NCBI GenBank assembly: GCA_036734945.1
Contig: DAIMXP010000009.1
Coordinates: 26,905-90,904, forward strand
Direction of reading: 5' to 3'
Source: UBA4733 sp036734945
GTDB taxonomy: Bacteria > Chloroflexota > UBA4733
DNA length: 64,000 nt
This document shows, piece after piece, positions 1 through 9,148 of the stretch. Under the pieces are notes generated by a model, which saw only the letters and a program-made list of their open reading frames with translations, searched no databases and was not told where the DNA came from. Position numbers and translations under genes: made by a program. Position 1 is the first letter of the stretch. Each line of letters starts with the position of its first letter.

Positions 1-146
1 TGGTCGTCGATGGCGGGCGCATTGTCGCTCGCGGCAGTCACGACCAGTTGCTGCGGGATAGCCCGATCTACGCCGACTTCTACCGTATTCAAGTACGTCA
101 AGGCGAAGCGCTGGAAGGCGTGGCAACGGCGGTGGCCGCCTCATGA
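1..146 (+). CDS. ABC exporter, C-terminal end (partial at window edge)
   Basis: Reading from base 3, 47 codons are open and end with TGA at 144-146. The residues (VVDGGRIVARGSHDQLL, then a YADFYRIQ-type tail) are the typical end of an ABC exporter nucleotide-binding domain: the strand after the H-loop and the 'G.H..L' motif. The rest lies off the window. Its stop overlaps the ATG of the next ABC exporter (ATGA), so the two are probably co-translated halves of a heterodimeric exporter. The substrate cannot be told. Confidence 0.8.
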   Translation, partial: VVDGGRIVARGSHDQLLRDSPIYADFYRIQVRQGEALEGVATAVAAS

Positions 147-1972
147 GCATGCGCTTAGGCGGTGGTGGCGGCGGCGGTGGATCACCCAATTATACCGACG
201 TCACCGGCAAAGTCTTCGACGCCAAGATCGGGCGACGATTGCTGGCTTACATTCGCCCGTATACTGCCGCGGTCGCCTGGGCTGCCCTGATGGTGGTGGC
301 CAGCGCGCTGTTCGGCCTGGCCGGGCCATACCTGCTCAAGGTCGCCATCGACCAGAACATCGCGCAGCACGATATCCACGGCCTGGTCATCACCATGCTG
401 CTGTTCCTGCTGGCGCAGGTCGGCGCCTTCCTGACGGCGGCGCAGCAGACCTACTGGGTCTCGCTGGTTGGTCAAAAGGTGCTCAATACGCTGCGCTTCC
501 AGATGACCAGCCACTTGATGGAACTGTCGCTGGATTATTACAGCAAGCACGAGGCGGGCGCCATCATGTCGCGCGTGACCAACGATGTCTCCGTCGTCAA
601 CGACTTCATTTCCAGCGGCCTCCTCAACCTGCTCAGCGATGTGCTGACGCTCATCGGCATCATTGTGGTGATGCTGTTGTTGGACGCGCGGCTGGCCCTC
701 CTCTCCTTCGCCATCCTCCCCTTGATGGTGGTGGCGACCGTCGTCTTCACCATTCGCTCCAAACAGGCCTACCGTTTGACGCGCCAGAGCATCGGCGATG
801 TCAACGCCTCGTTGCAGGAGAACCTTTCCGGCGTGCGAGTCACGCAATCGTTCGCCCGTGAGGCGGTGAGCGAGCGCAACTTCGACCGGGTCAATCAGGA
901 GAATCGCCAGGCGAACATCAAGGCGGTGGCCATTTCCGCCAGCTTTCTACCGGCGGTGGACATTCTCAGCATCATCGCCACGTCGATCGTGCTGTGGGTC
1001 GGCGGCGACCTGGTGCTGAAGCAGCAACTCACGCTTGGTGTTGTCGTCGCTTTCCTCACCTATGTCACCCGCTTTTACCAACCGATCCGTGACCTGTCGC
1101 AGATTTACAACACCTTCCAGGCGGCAATGGCCGGCGGCGAACGCATTTTCGAGATGCTGGACGAACAGCCGAAGGTGAAGGAGGCTCTCCAGGCGCGGTC
1201 TTTGCAGTACCTGGAGGGTCGCGTGTGCTTTGACCATGTCGACTTCAGCTACCTTCCGGGCGTGCCGGTGCTAAAGGATGTCACCTTTGTGGCCGAGCCG
1301 GGCCAGACGATCGCCCTGGTCGGCCCGACCGGCGCGGGTAAATCCTCCATCATGAACCTGCTCAGCCGCTTCTACGACGTCGACTCGGGGTCTATCACCA
1401 TAGACGACATCGACATCCGCGACGTCACCCTGAACTCGCTGCGCTCCCAGATGGGCATTGTTCTTCAGGACACTTTTCTCTTCTCCGGCACCGTGGCCGA
1501 CAATATCCGCTACGGTCGCCTGGACGCGACGGATGACGAGGTCGAGCAGGCAGCCCGGTTGGCCAACGCGCACGAGTTCGTCAGCCGGTTGCCCGATGGC
1601 TACGCCACCTCGGTCATGGAACGCGGCCAGAACTTCTCCGTCGGTCAGCGCCAGTTGCTCAGCTTCGCTCGTGCCTTGCTTGCCAACCCGAAGGTGCTGG
1701 TGCTGGACGAAGCCACCTCCAGCGTTGACGTGCGTACCGAACTGCTGATCCAGGACGCGCTGAAGACGCTCTTGACCGGTCGCACCTCCTTTGTGATCGC
1801 CCACCGCCTCTCCACCATCATTGATGCCGACCTGTTGCTGGTAATCGACCACGGGCAAATCGTGGAGCGCGGCACCCATCGTGAGCTGATTGCCAGGCGT
1901 GGTAAGTACTTCGAGATCGCCAGCAAGCAGTTCCGCCAGCAAGCTGCGCTGGCGGGTGTGGGCCTTGACTGA
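143..1972 (+). CDS. ABC exporter, fused permease and ATPase
   Basis: A 609-residue half-transporter of MsbA/LmrA architecture: an N-terminal six-helix membrane domain (about residues 30-330) and a C-terminal ATPase domain. Visible motifs are Walker A GPTGAGKSS (near 394), the Q-loop in GIVLQDTFLFSG, a signature degenerated to SVGQRQ instead of LSGGQ, Walker B VLVLDEATS and the switch histidine in VIAHRLST. The non-canonical signature fits one half of an asymmetric heterodimer with the gene ending at 146. The N-terminus carries an unusual run of eight glycines (residues 6-13), so a start further in is possible. Substrate unknown. Confidence 0.9.
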   Translation: MSMRLGGGGGGGGSPNYTDVTGKVFDAKIGRRLLAYIRPYTAAVAWAALMVVASALFGLAGPYLLKVAIDQNIAQHDIHGLVITMLLFLLAQVGAFLTAAQQTYWVSLVGQKVLNTLRFQMTSHLMELSLDYYSKHEAGAIMSRVTNDVSVVNDFISSGLLNLLSDVLTLIGIIVVMLLLDARLALLSFAILPLMVVATVVFTIRSKQAYRLTRQSIGDVNASLQENLSGVRVTQSFAREAVSERNFDRVNQENRQANIKAVAISASFLPAVDILSIIATSIVLWVGGDLVLKQQLTLGVVVAFLTYVTRFYQPIRDLSQIYNTFQAAMAGGERIFEMLDEQPKVKEALQARSLQYLEGRVCFDHVDFSYLPGVPVLKDVTFVAEPGQTIALVGPTGAGKSSIMNLLSRFYDVDSGSITIDDIDIRDVTLNSLRSQMGIVLQDTFLFSGTVADNIRYGRLDATDDEVEQAARLANAHEFVSRLPDGYATSVMERGQNFSVGQRQLLSFARALLANPKVLVLDEATSSVDVRTELLIQDALKTLLTGRTSFVIAHRLSTIIDADLLLVIDHGQIVERGTHRELIARRGKYFEIASKQFRQQAALAGVGLD

Positions 1973-1996
1973 GTTGCGCAAAGTAATGAGAAGAGT

Positions 1997-3154
1997 ATGA
2001 TGGCTGCTGTACTTCCCCACGACCTCCTGCTCGCCGGCGGCACGGTGCTGGACCCGGCCACCGGCCGCCAGAAGCGGCACGACGTCGCGATCAGGCAGGG
2101 CAAGATAGCCGCCGTGGGTACCGACTTGCGGCGGGAAGACAGTACGACTGTGGTCGACGTCGGCGGCCTGACGCTAACGCCCGGTCTGATCGACCTGCAC
2201 TGTCACGGCTACTGGGGCGCCACGTTCTGGGGAATCGACCTTGACCCCGTCTGCCAACGCAGCGGCGTCACGACTGCGGTCGACGCCGGCAGTGCCGGCG
2301 CCTACAACTTCCCCGGCTTCCGGCGCTGGATCGCCGGAGCCAACCAGACGCGCACGCTGGCATTCCTGAACATCTCCAGCATCGGCCTCGTCCACGAAAC
2401 GTATGAACTGGCCAACCTGAAGTACGCCGACGTCGACGCGGCCATTCGTCTGGCAGATGCCAACCGGGACGTGATTGTGGGCATCAAGGCCCGCATCGAC
2501 GTCAACACGGTCGGGCCGAACGGGGTCGAACCGCTGCAGCGAGCACGGCTAGCGGCCGACGAACTGCACTTGCCGCTGATGGTTCACATCGCCAACGGGC
2601 CGCCCGAGCTGGCCGATGTCCTCGCCTGGCTGCGACCAGGCGATATCCTCACCCATTGCCACACGGGCCGTTCCAACCGCATCATCGATGACCGGGGCGC
2701 GCTGCGGCGGGACGTGCGCGAGGCGCACCAGCGCGGCATCGTGCTCGATATCGGACACGGTATGGGCAGTTTCGCCTTCGCCAGCGCCGAGCGGCTGCTG
2801 GATGCCGGCGAACTTCCGGATACCATCTCCACCGACGTACACAGCCAGAATCTTGCCGGCCCGGTCTACGATCTTCCCACAACCCTCTCCAAGTTTCTGT
2901 TGCTGGGTATGAGTCTGGAGGCGGTGGTGCGCTGCTGCACGCGGAACGCCGCTGCGGCGCTGGAGCGTCCCGACCTGGGGCGGCTGGAGGTCGGCGCGCC
3001 GGCAGATCTGGCAGCTCTGCGCCTGGAAGCCGGCGACTTCCTCCTCACCGACAGCATGGGGGAGCGCCGGCGTGCGCACCAACGGCTGTGCTGCGACCTC
3101 ACCGTCCGCGCCGGCCAGATCAGCTACCGTCACCCGGCTTCGGCCGGCGGTTGA
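1997..3154 (+). CDS. Amidohydrolase-superfamily metallohydrolase
   Basis: 385 residues with a dihydroorotase/adeninase-like TIM-barrel layout. The metal-binding HxH is in IDLHCHG (near 71-76), a lysine that could be carboxylated is in GIKARID (near 163), later histidines are in MVHIANG and THCHTG, and the catalytic aspartate is in STDVHSQ. The C-terminal strand domain (GAPADLAAL) is typical of the superfamily. It resembles the deacetylase/EF_0837-type group of cytosolic amidohydrolases, but the substrate cannot be deduced. It starts 24 bases after the ABC exporter stop, with alternative ATGs at 1997 and 2000. Confidence 0.85.
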   Translation: MMAAVLPHDLLLAGGTVLDPATGRQKRHDVAIRQGKIAAVGTDLRREDSTTVVDVGGLTLTPGLIDLHCHGYWGATFWGIDLDPVCQRSGVTTAVDAGSAGAYNFPGFRRWIAGANQTRTLAFLNISSIGLVHETYELANLKYADVDAAIRLADANRDVIVGIKARIDVNTVGPNGVEPLQRARLAADELHLPLMVHIANGPPELADVLAWLRPGDILTHCHTGRSNRIIDDRGALRRDVREAHQRGIVLDIGHGMGSFAFASAERLLDAGELPDTISTDVHSQNLAGPVYDLPTTLSKFLLLGMSLEAVVRCCTRNAAAALERPDLGRLEVGAPADLAALRLEAGDFLLTDSMGERRRAHQRLCCDLTVRAGQISYRHPASAGG

Positions 3155-3160
3155 TGGAGC

Positions 3161-3228
3161 GTCGTGGCGCCGAGCCGGGTCAGCACGGCGCCACGACGTA
3201 CACGGCCGGAGCGCAGGCGCTCCGGCCG
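3161..3228 (+). terminator. Two consecutive strong hairpins, probable terminator
   Basis: Seven bases after the amidohydrolase stop come two GC-rich perfect hairpins. The first has 12-bp arms at 3161-3172 and 3186-3197, and the second 11-bp arms at 3203-3213 and 3218-3228. No U-run follows, so this is either a non-canonical terminator or an mRNA-stabilising element separating the amidohydrolase from the next operon. Confidence 0.6.
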
Positions 3229-3371
3229 TACTCATCCGGCTCTCACGTTGCCATAGCAAGCCTATGACGCATCCAATTGGGCGATAGCGGAAGACTTTTG
3301 GTACTACTCCCCACTACACTGATAGGCGGCTACGTGAGGATGGACAGGCACTCAGCGGAGGGGCAGGGGTG

Positions 3372-4106
3372 ATGAGTCAGCAGCCCAGTGTGCTAACTAT
3401 TGCTGCCGAGCCTATGCCAGCCGTTGAAGCGCGGGGGCTGACCCAGGCTTATGTGCATGGGCAGCAGCGCATCGTCGCACTGGATAATGTGACACTATCG
3501 GTGCCGCAAGGTGGCGTGACGGCCCTCATCGGCCCGTCCGGCGCCGGCAAGAGCACGCTGCTCCACCTTATGGCCGGCTTGACGAGTCCGGCATCTGGTG
3601 AGCTGCGGGTAGCCGGTCGCAACCTCCGGCGTATGAACTCGCGGGCCCTGGCCCGGTTCCGCAATCACGATGTCGGGGTCATCTTCCAGGCATTCAATCT
3701 GCTGCCTGATCTCACGGTGCGCGAGAATGTCTTCTTTCCCCTGTATTTCGGCGGCGTCCACCAGCGCGAAGGGCAGGCGCGCGTCACCCACCTGCTGGAG
3801 ATCGTGGGCCTGGATCAGAAAGCCAACCGACTGCCCGCTCAACTTTCCGGCGGTGAGCAGCAGCGCGTCGCCATCGCCCGCGCGCTCGTGACCAATCCCA
3901 CACTGATCCTGGCCGACGAACCTACCGGCAATCTGGACGAGGCGACCGGCCGCGACGTGATCTCGTTGCTGTTTGGCCTGGCCAACGAGTTCACCAAGAC
4001 CCTGATCCTGGTGACCCACCATCGTGAACTGGCCCGGCGGGCCGACCGGCGCGTCGGCATCGTCGGCGGACGGATCGTCCCAAAGGAGCAAGCAGTGTGC
4101 TCCTGA
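3372..4106 (+). CDS. ABC transporter ATP-binding protein, MacB/LolD type
   Basis: About 244 residues with a complete ATPase: Walker A GPSGAGKST, Q-loop VIFQAFNLLPDLTV, signature LSGGEQQRVA, Walker B LILADEPTGNLDE and switch histidine VTHH. The DEPTGNLD string is diagnostic of the LolD/MacB/FtsE group. It overlaps the FtsX-family permease gene by 10 bases, so together they form a mechanotransmission-type ABC system acting on envelope substrates such as lipoproteins or peptides. A GGAGGGG ribosome site precedes the ATG at 3372; an in-frame GTG at 3369 is the alternative. Confidence 0.9.
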   Translation: MSQQPSVLTIAAEPMPAVEARGLTQAYVHGQQRIVALDNVTLSVPQGGVTALIGPSGAGKSTLLHLMAGLTSPASGELRVAGRNLRRMNSRALARFRNHDVGVIFQAFNLLPDLTVRENVFFPLYFGGVHQREGQARVTHLLEIVGLDQKANRLPAQLSGGEQQRVAIARALVTNPTLILADEPTGNLDEATGRDVISLLFGLANEFTKTLILVTHHRELARRADRRVGIVGGRIVPKEQAVCS

Positions 4107-5383
4107 CACGCCTCCTCCAACTCGCCGTCCAGGGCCTCCTGCGCCGTCGACTGCGTTCATCATTCACGCTCGGTTCGGTAGTGGTGGGCACGGCCGGCTT
4201 GCTGCTGTTTTTCAGCGTCGCCTCGGGACTCGAGAGTCAGTTGCAAGCACAGCTCGGCAGCTATGAACCGGCGACGATCTTGCACGTCGATCCGCCGCTA
4301 AGTGCGCCATCGTCTTCAGCAACGTCAGGTCCGCCGCCCGGCATCGACGAGGCACTGTTACAACGCCTGCGAGCGCTGCCGCACGTGCGCGACGCCTTTG
4401 CCGAGGTACAGGTCGGCGGCAACATCACCCTCGCCGGGATCACCAGCCCATTGGAATTGCGCCCGGTACCGCCCAGCTACATCAACGCAGGAGCGGACAC
4501 CACGCTCCTGGCGGGTCACCTCTTCACCGCCACGGATGCGCATGCGCTGGTGGTCAGTGCGGGCTTCCTGGAAGCCCTGAACAGTGGGCCACCGCCGGGC
4601 AGCGCCGCCGCCTCGAATGGCGCCGCCACGAGCCGCAGCGCCTCGACTACGACGCTGAGCATTGCCGGACTGGTCGGTCAACGAGTCACGTTCGCTCCGC
4701 AGGGCAATGGCGGCGCGAACGGTCAGCCGGTGGCGCTGCAGATCGTCGGCGTCGTCGACGGCCGAGCGCCGTTCGCCTATGTGCCCTACGCGACCGGGTT
4801 GGCGATGGTCGCGCCCAACCCGGACGGCTCGGCGCCATCCTACGATGCCGCCATCGTGGAGGTTTCCAACGTGCAGCAGGTTGCCGCAGTGCGCCGGGCC
4901 ATCCAGGCCGAACAGCTCCATATCGAAACGACCGACACGCTCAGCAAGAGCCTGTCCAGCGCGCTCAGTCTCGCTCGGCTGGTGGCGGCGATCATCGCCC
5001 TAGTGGGGCTCCTTCTTGCCGTCATCAATATCACGAACATGCTTCTGGCGGCGGTGACGGAGCGGGCGAGAGAGATCGGCATTATGAAAGCGGTCGGCGC
5101 TCGCAATGGGCACGTTGGCGCCCTCTTTCTGATGGAGTCGCTGTTGCTGGGGTTGATCGGCAGTATCGTGGGCAGCGGCGTCGCGCTCCTTTTGGCCCGC
5201 CTGACCCTGCGCCTCATCCCGTCTCAGCTTGTAGGCGGGCCGCCGCTGACGTTCAACGTGCCAACGGGCCTGATTCTGCTGACCATTGTGGCGGTGACCA
5301 CACTCAGCGGTCTCGCCGGCCTGATCCCCGCGCTACGCGCGGCACGACTCGATCCCGCCACCGCCATCGCCGGCGCGCGCTGA
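4097..5383 (+). CDS. FtsX-like ABC permease, MacB type
   Basis: 428 residues with the MacB layout. There is one N-terminal membrane helix (about 22-42), a large extracytoplasmic MacB-PCD-like region (about 43-285, with a serine/alanine/proline-rich insert near 160-180) and three C-terminal helices (about 293-420) with the FtsX motif EIGIMKAVGAR near 328-338. The gene overlaps the ATPase gene and is translationally coupled to it. No membrane-fusion partner is adjacent, as expected in bacteria without an outer membrane. Substrate unknown. Confidence 0.88.
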   Translation: MLLTRLLQLAVQGLLRRRLRSSFTLGSVVVGTAGLLLFFSVASGLESQLQAQLGSYEPATILHVDPPLSAPSSSATSGPPPGIDEALLQRLRALPHVRDAFAEVQVGGNITLAGITSPLELRPVPPSYINAGADTTLLAGHLFTATDAHALVVSAGFLEALNSGPPPGSAAASNGAATSRSASTTTLSIAGLVGQRVTFAPQGNGGANGQPVALQIVGVVDGRAPFAYVPYATGLAMVAPNPDGSAPSYDAAIVEVSNVQQVAAVRRAIQAEQLHIETTDTLSKSLSSALSLARLVAAIIALVGLLLAVINITNMLLAAVTERAREIGIMKAVGARNGHVGALFLMESLLLGLIGSIVGSGVALLLARLTLRLIPSQLVGGPPLTFNVPTGLILLTIVAVTTLSGLAGLIPALRAARLDPATAIAGAR

Positions 5384-5393
5384 GGAGCCCATC

Positions 5394-6356
5394 GTGCGCA
5401 TTGTCCTCATGGGTACCCGTGATATCGCTGTACCCGCCTTGTACGCGCTCCTTGGGCGCCCCGAATCAGGCTGGGAAGTTGTCGGCGTCGTCACACAGCC
5501 GGACCGACCGTCCGGTCGCTCCAAACTGCGCGCAGCGTCCCCCGCCAAGGTTATTGCGCAGAGTGCCGGCATACCTGTATTCCAACCAGAATCGTGGCGG
5601 GATGATGCGGCAGTTGTCTGGCTTCGGGAAATGGCGCCCGATGTTGGCATTGTCGCCAGTTATGCCCAACTGCTGCCGCGACGTGTGCTGCGCATTCCAG
5701 CCGCCGGCTGGCTCAACATCCACCCCTCCCTCCTGCCGCGCCATCGTGGGCCATCGCCGGTCGCCGCGAGCATCCTGGCAGGCGACACCGTCACCGGCGT
5801 TACCATCATCAAGCTGGCGCCGGCGATGGACGCCGGCCCGGTGATCAAACAGATCACCGTCCCCATCCGGCCGGACGACACCAACCGTTCGCTCACGGCG
5901 CGGCTCGGTGACCTCGGGTCACAATTACTCATGACAGTACTGGACGACTGGGTAGCCGGCACGATCACGGCTCAACCCCAGGACAACGAAAACGCCACCT
6001 ACTCGCGCCTGCTCACTCGCCAAGATGGCCTGATCGACTGGAATCTCCCCGCCAGCGACCTGGAGCGTCACGTTCGCGCCTATGATCCGTGGCCGGGAAC
6101 ATTCACCTATCTGCAAGGCCGCCGCCTGAGCATCCTCAGCGCGAGAGCGTTGCCAACCGAGGCAGAGGCGCCTCCCGGCACGGTCCAGGGCCTGCGAATC
6201 GTGAGGGAACAGAAGGCCCTGCTCGTTGCTACTGGTGACAAGTTGCTGGCGGTGTATCGACTGCAATTGGAAGGACGCAAACCGTTGGCTGCCGAAGAGT
6301 TCGCGCGGGGGCAGGGAAGCATCATTGGCGATCGGCTAACAACAGAAGGAAGATAA
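5394..6356 (+). CDS. fmt: Methionyl-tRNA formyltransferase
   Basis: 320 residues, normal length for Fmt. It transfers a formyl group from 10-formyl-THF to the initiator Met-tRNA. The N-terminal formyltransferase fold begins with IVLMGT. The active-site region has N-I-H-P-S-L-L-P (near 105-112) followed by RGPSPV and the catalytic Asp in the GVTIIKLAPAMDAGPV strand. The C-terminal tRNA-binding OB-like domain is about 210-310. The start is GTG, 10 bases after the permease stop. The usual partner def (peptide deformylase) is not adjacent. Confidence 0.93.
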   Translation: MRIVLMGTRDIAVPALYALLGRPESGWEVVGVVTQPDRPSGRSKLRAASPAKVIAQSAGIPVFQPESWRDDAAVVWLREMAPDVGIVASYAQLLPRRVLRIPAAGWLNIHPSLLPRHRGPSPVAASILAGDTVTGVTIIKLAPAMDAGPVIKQITVPIRPDDTNRSLTARLGDLGSQLLMTVLDDWVAGTITAQPQDNENATYSRLLTRQDGLIDWNLPASDLERHVRAYDPWPGTFTYLQGRRLSILSARALPTEAEAPPGTVQGLRIVREQKALLVATGDKLLAVYRLQLEGRKPLAAEEFARGQGSIIGDRLTTEGR

Positions 6357-6372
6357 TCCGCTGTTGCCGCCG

Positions 6373-6693
6373 TTAGGCAATTTCCGTGGTAGTCCCCCGG
6401 CGAACGTGCTGCAAGGCGAGCAGGATTCTCGGTATCATAGGGCGCAAGGCGAAAATACTCGCCTCCGGCACGACCAGCACAACTAAGCCTAATCGCTGCA
6501 GCTTGCCCATATTCTGCTGATACTGCATATTGCGATCGGTTGTCAGCAGCACATCGAACGATTGGTCAGCTAGTACCAGCAGTTCAGCATCTATTTTGGC
6601 ACGCCAGCCCATATCCTGGACGGTGAAAACCTCGTGGTCCGGCAATTCGCGCTTTAGTTTGGATGTCAAGGCTTCATCTAGTAGCAATCTCAA
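6373..6693 (-). CDS. DUF5615 PIN-like protein, probable toxin
   Basis: 106 residues matching the DUF5615/Mut7-C-like PIN group: the start MRLLLDEALTSKL carries the first acidic residue, D/E residues follow in KIDAELLVLA, and LLTTDRNMQYQQ is the typical TxDxD-like strand. Its start overlaps the stop of the DUF433 gene upstream, the usual toxin-antitoxin arrangement for these two families. RNase activity is inferred from the fold only. It is convergent with fmt, with 16 bases between the stops. Confidence 0.8.
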   Translation of the reverse strand: MRLLLDEALTSKLKRELPDHEVFTVQDMGWRAKIDAELLVLADQSFDVLLTTDRNMQYQQNMGKLQRLGLVVLVVPEASIFALRPMIPRILLALQHVRRGTTTEIA

Positions 6694-6908
6694 GCGACTA
6701 TGTCTAGTATCCTGTTACCTGCCAGCGCGAGTATTTCCAGCGCTTGCTCGCGCGTAACAGTAGGAAACTCATCCACAAATTCATCGACCGTTCCGTGCTC
6801 CAGGTAACGAAAGAGCGTATAGACGGGCACGCGAGTACCCGCAAACACGGGAACGCCGCTCATGACGGCAGGATCGCGCAGAATCGGGCCTGCCCTTGTT
6901 TTGCTCAT
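6690..6908 (-). CDS. DUF433 antitoxin-like HTH protein
   Basis: 72 residues typical of DUF433: RDPAVMSGVPVFAGTRVPV followed by a short helical domain (TVDEFVDEFPTVTREQALEIL). Members have a winged or homeodomain-like helix-turn-helix and usually precede a DUF5615 PIN-like gene, as here with a 4-base overlap. It is probably the antitoxin and autoregulator of the pair. Confidence 0.82.
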   Translation of the reverse strand: MSKTRAGPILRDPAVMSGVPVFAGTRVPVYTLFRYLEHGTVDEFVDEFPTVTREQALEILALAGNRILDIVA

Positions 6909-7078
6909 GCCACCCTTTCGCCCGGCACACTAAATGACGGCTACCCATGATTGTACGGTCCAAGCGATCGTGTGGAATCGAAGGCCCTCCCTGCTCGCCG
7001 TCGCGATGACGACCCGACGACGTACAGCCTTGTGGAGAACAATGCGTCATGTTCTCGTCCCGACATACGCTCACACAC

Positions 7079-7118
7079 AAGGACCGGGTAGATGCCGTAG
7101 CGCATCTCCCCGGTCCTT
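7079..7118. terminator. Long hairpin, probable bidirectional terminator
   Basis: AAGGACCGGG at 7079-7088 pairs with CCCGGTCCTT at 7109-7118, and the inner AGATGC/GCATCT extends the stem around a 4-base loop. It lies 43 bases past the dnaK stop and before the DUF433 gene, so it most likely ends dnaK transcripts. The rest of 6909-7161 shows no coding signal. Confidence 0.6.
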
Positions 7119-7161
7119 GCAAAATCTCAGTATCGCCAAGCGACCCTGGAATCCGAGGCAT

Positions 7162-9054
7162 TTACACCTCGCGGAACTCGCCCTCGACGGTGCTGTCTCC
7201 CGGCTGCTTCTGGCCTTCGGCGGCGCCGGGTTGGGCGCCGGCGGCAGCGCCGGCCTCCTGGTAGATCTGTTGACCGATCTTTTGCATCGACTCGGTCAGC
7301 TCCTCGGCAGCGCTGCGGATCTGCGCAGTGTCGGTCCCCTGGAGGGCCGAACGCACCGCCGCTACCTTGCCTTCGACTTCGCTGCGTAGTTCGGCCGACA
7401 CTTTATCGCCGTTGTCACGCAGCGTCTTCTCCGCCTGGTAGGCGGCGCCATCGGCCTGGTTGCGCGCCTCGATCTCTTCGCGGCGACGCTGATCCTCGCC
7501 GGCGTGCTGCTCCGCTTCACGCACCATCCGGTCAACCTCGTCCTTGGAGAGGCCGCTGGAGGCCGTGATGGTGATCGTCTGCTGCTTGCCGGTGCCTTTA
7601 TCGCGCGCTGCAACGTTCAGGATGCCGTTGGCGTCGATGTCAAACGTGACCTCGACCTGCGGCACGCCACGCTGCGCCGGTGGGATGCCATCCAGATGGA
7701 AGCGGCCTAACGTCTTGTTCTCCGCCGCCATCGGGCGCTCGCCCTGAGCGACGTGGATCTCCACGCTCGGCTGGCTATCCGCCGCCGTGGTGTACGTCTC
7801 CGTCTTGCGCGTGGGGATCGTGGTGTTGCGAGGGATCATCGCCGTCATGACGCCGCCGAGGGTCTCCACGCCGAGCGTCAACGGGGTAACGTCCAGAAGC
7901 AAGACATCCTTGACGTCGCCCTTGAGGACGCCGGCCTGGATGGCCGCGCCGACCGCCACCACCTCGTCCGGGTTGACCCCCTTGTTCGGCTCCTTGCCGA
8001 ACAGCTTGCGCACCGCCTCCACCACCGCCGGCATGCGGGTCATCCCGCCCACCAGCACCACCTCGTCGATCTGCGCCGCCGTCACCCCGGCGTCCGCCAG
8101 ACACTGCTTGCAGGGCGCCACCGTCTGCTCAATCAGGTCCCCCACCAGTTGCTCCAGCTTGGCCCGCGATAGGGTGATCGCCAGGTGCTTCGGTCCACTG
8201 GCGTCAGCCGTGATGAAGGGCAGGTTGATGTCCGTCTGCTGGGTGGTGGACAGTTCCACTTTAGCCCGCTCCGCCGCCTCCTTCAGGCGCTGCAAGGCCA
8301 TGCGGTCTTGCCGCAGGTCGATGCCTTCCTGCTTCTTGAACTCGTCGGCCAGCCAGTTGAGGATGCGCTGGTCAAAGTCGTCGCCGCCCAGGTGGGTGTC
8401 GCCGTTGGTGGCCTTGACCTCGAAGACGCCTTCGCCCAGGGAGAGCACGCTCACGTCGAAGGTGCCGCCGCCCAGGTCGTAGACGGCAATGGTCTCGTCT
8501 TCCTTCTTGTCCAGGCCGTAAGCCAGCGAGGCGGCCGTGGGCTCGTTGATGATGCGCAGCACCTCCAGGCCAGCGATGCGTCCGGCGTCCTTCGTCGCCT
8601 GCCGCTGCGCGTCGTTGAAGTAGGCCGGCACCGTAATGACGGCCTCAGTGATCTTCTCGCCCAGCTTCGCTTCGGCGTCCGTCTTGAGCTTTTGCAGGAT
8701 CATGGCCGAGACTTCCTGCGGACTGTAGTCGCGGTCGCCCAGTTTGACGCGGGCGTCCCCATTGGACGCCTCGGTGATCTTGTAGGCCACCATCTTCAGG
8801 CTGCGCTGCACCTCGGGGTCGCTGAACTTACGCCCCATGAAGCGCTTGATGGAAAAGATGGTGTTTTGCGGGTTGGTGACCGCCTGGCGCTTGGCGATCT
8901 GACCGACGAGTCGCTCACCGGTCTTGGTGATCGCCACCATGGATGGCGTGATGCGGCCACCCTCCGCATTCTCGATGACGACCGGTTCGCCCGCCTCCAT
9001 GACGGACATGCAGGAGTTGGTCGTGCCGAGGTCGATTCCTAAAACTTTTGCCAA
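7162..9054 (-). CDS. dnaK: Chaperone protein DnaK (Hsp70)
   Basis: 630 residues, full length. The ATPase domain (about 1-380) shows the phosphate-1 motif GIDLGTTNSCM, NEPTAASLAYG and phosphate-2 DLGGGTFDVS. The substrate-binding domain (about 390-505) begins after the linker KDVLLLDVTPLTLG. A helical lid and a Gly/Ala/Gln-rich tail end in EGEFREV, an acidic-type terminus. It folds client proteins with DnaJ and GrpE, neither of which is adjacent. No CIRCE repeat is evident in 9055-9148, although that stretch must hold its promoter. Confidence 0.97.
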   Translation of the reverse strand: MAKVLGIDLGTTNSCMSVMEAGEPVVIENAEGGRITPSMVAITKTGERLVGQIAKRQAVTNPQNTIFSIKRFMGRKFSDPEVQRSLKMVAYKITEASNGDARVKLGDRDYSPQEVSAMILQKLKTDAEAKLGEKITEAVITVPAYFNDAQRQATKDAGRIAGLEVLRIINEPTAASLAYGLDKKEDETIAVYDLGGGTFDVSVLSLGEGVFEVKATNGDTHLGGDDFDQRILNWLADEFKKQEGIDLRQDRMALQRLKEAAERAKVELSTTQQTDINLPFITADASGPKHLAITLSRAKLEQLVGDLIEQTVAPCKQCLADAGVTAAQIDEVVLVGGMTRMPAVVEAVRKLFGKEPNKGVNPDEVVAVGAAIQAGVLKGDVKDVLLLDVTPLTLGVETLGGVMTAMIPRNTTIPTRKTETYTTAADSQPSVEIHVAQGERPMAAENKTLGRFHLDGIPPAQRGVPQVEVTFDIDANGILNVAARDKGTGKQQTITITASSGLSKDEVDRMVREAEQHAGEDQRRREEIEARNQADGAAYQAEKTLRDNGDKVSAELRSEVEGKVAAVRSALQGTDTAQIRSAAEELTESMQKIGQQIYQEAGAAAGAQPGAAEGQKQPGDSTVEGEFREV

Positions 9055-9148
9055 GGATTGGTTCCTCTCAATGATGACGTGCCCTATCCTACGCCGACGG
9101 TGTTAGAGTGGCGCATGCGCCGAATTAACAATGCGTTAGAACGCCAGC

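Noticed and set aside
1271..2080. Long minus-strand open frames opposite the ABC exporter, and similar frames opposite dnaK, cobN and the helicase
   Set aside because: They are complements of strong coding regions, rich in Arg/His/Gly/Asp, with no recognisable family; typical antisense frames of GC-rich genes.
9055..9148. A CIRCE (HrcA) operator upstream of dnaK
   Set aside because: GTTAGAGTGG resembles half a CIRCE arm, but the second arm and the 9-base spacer are not present.
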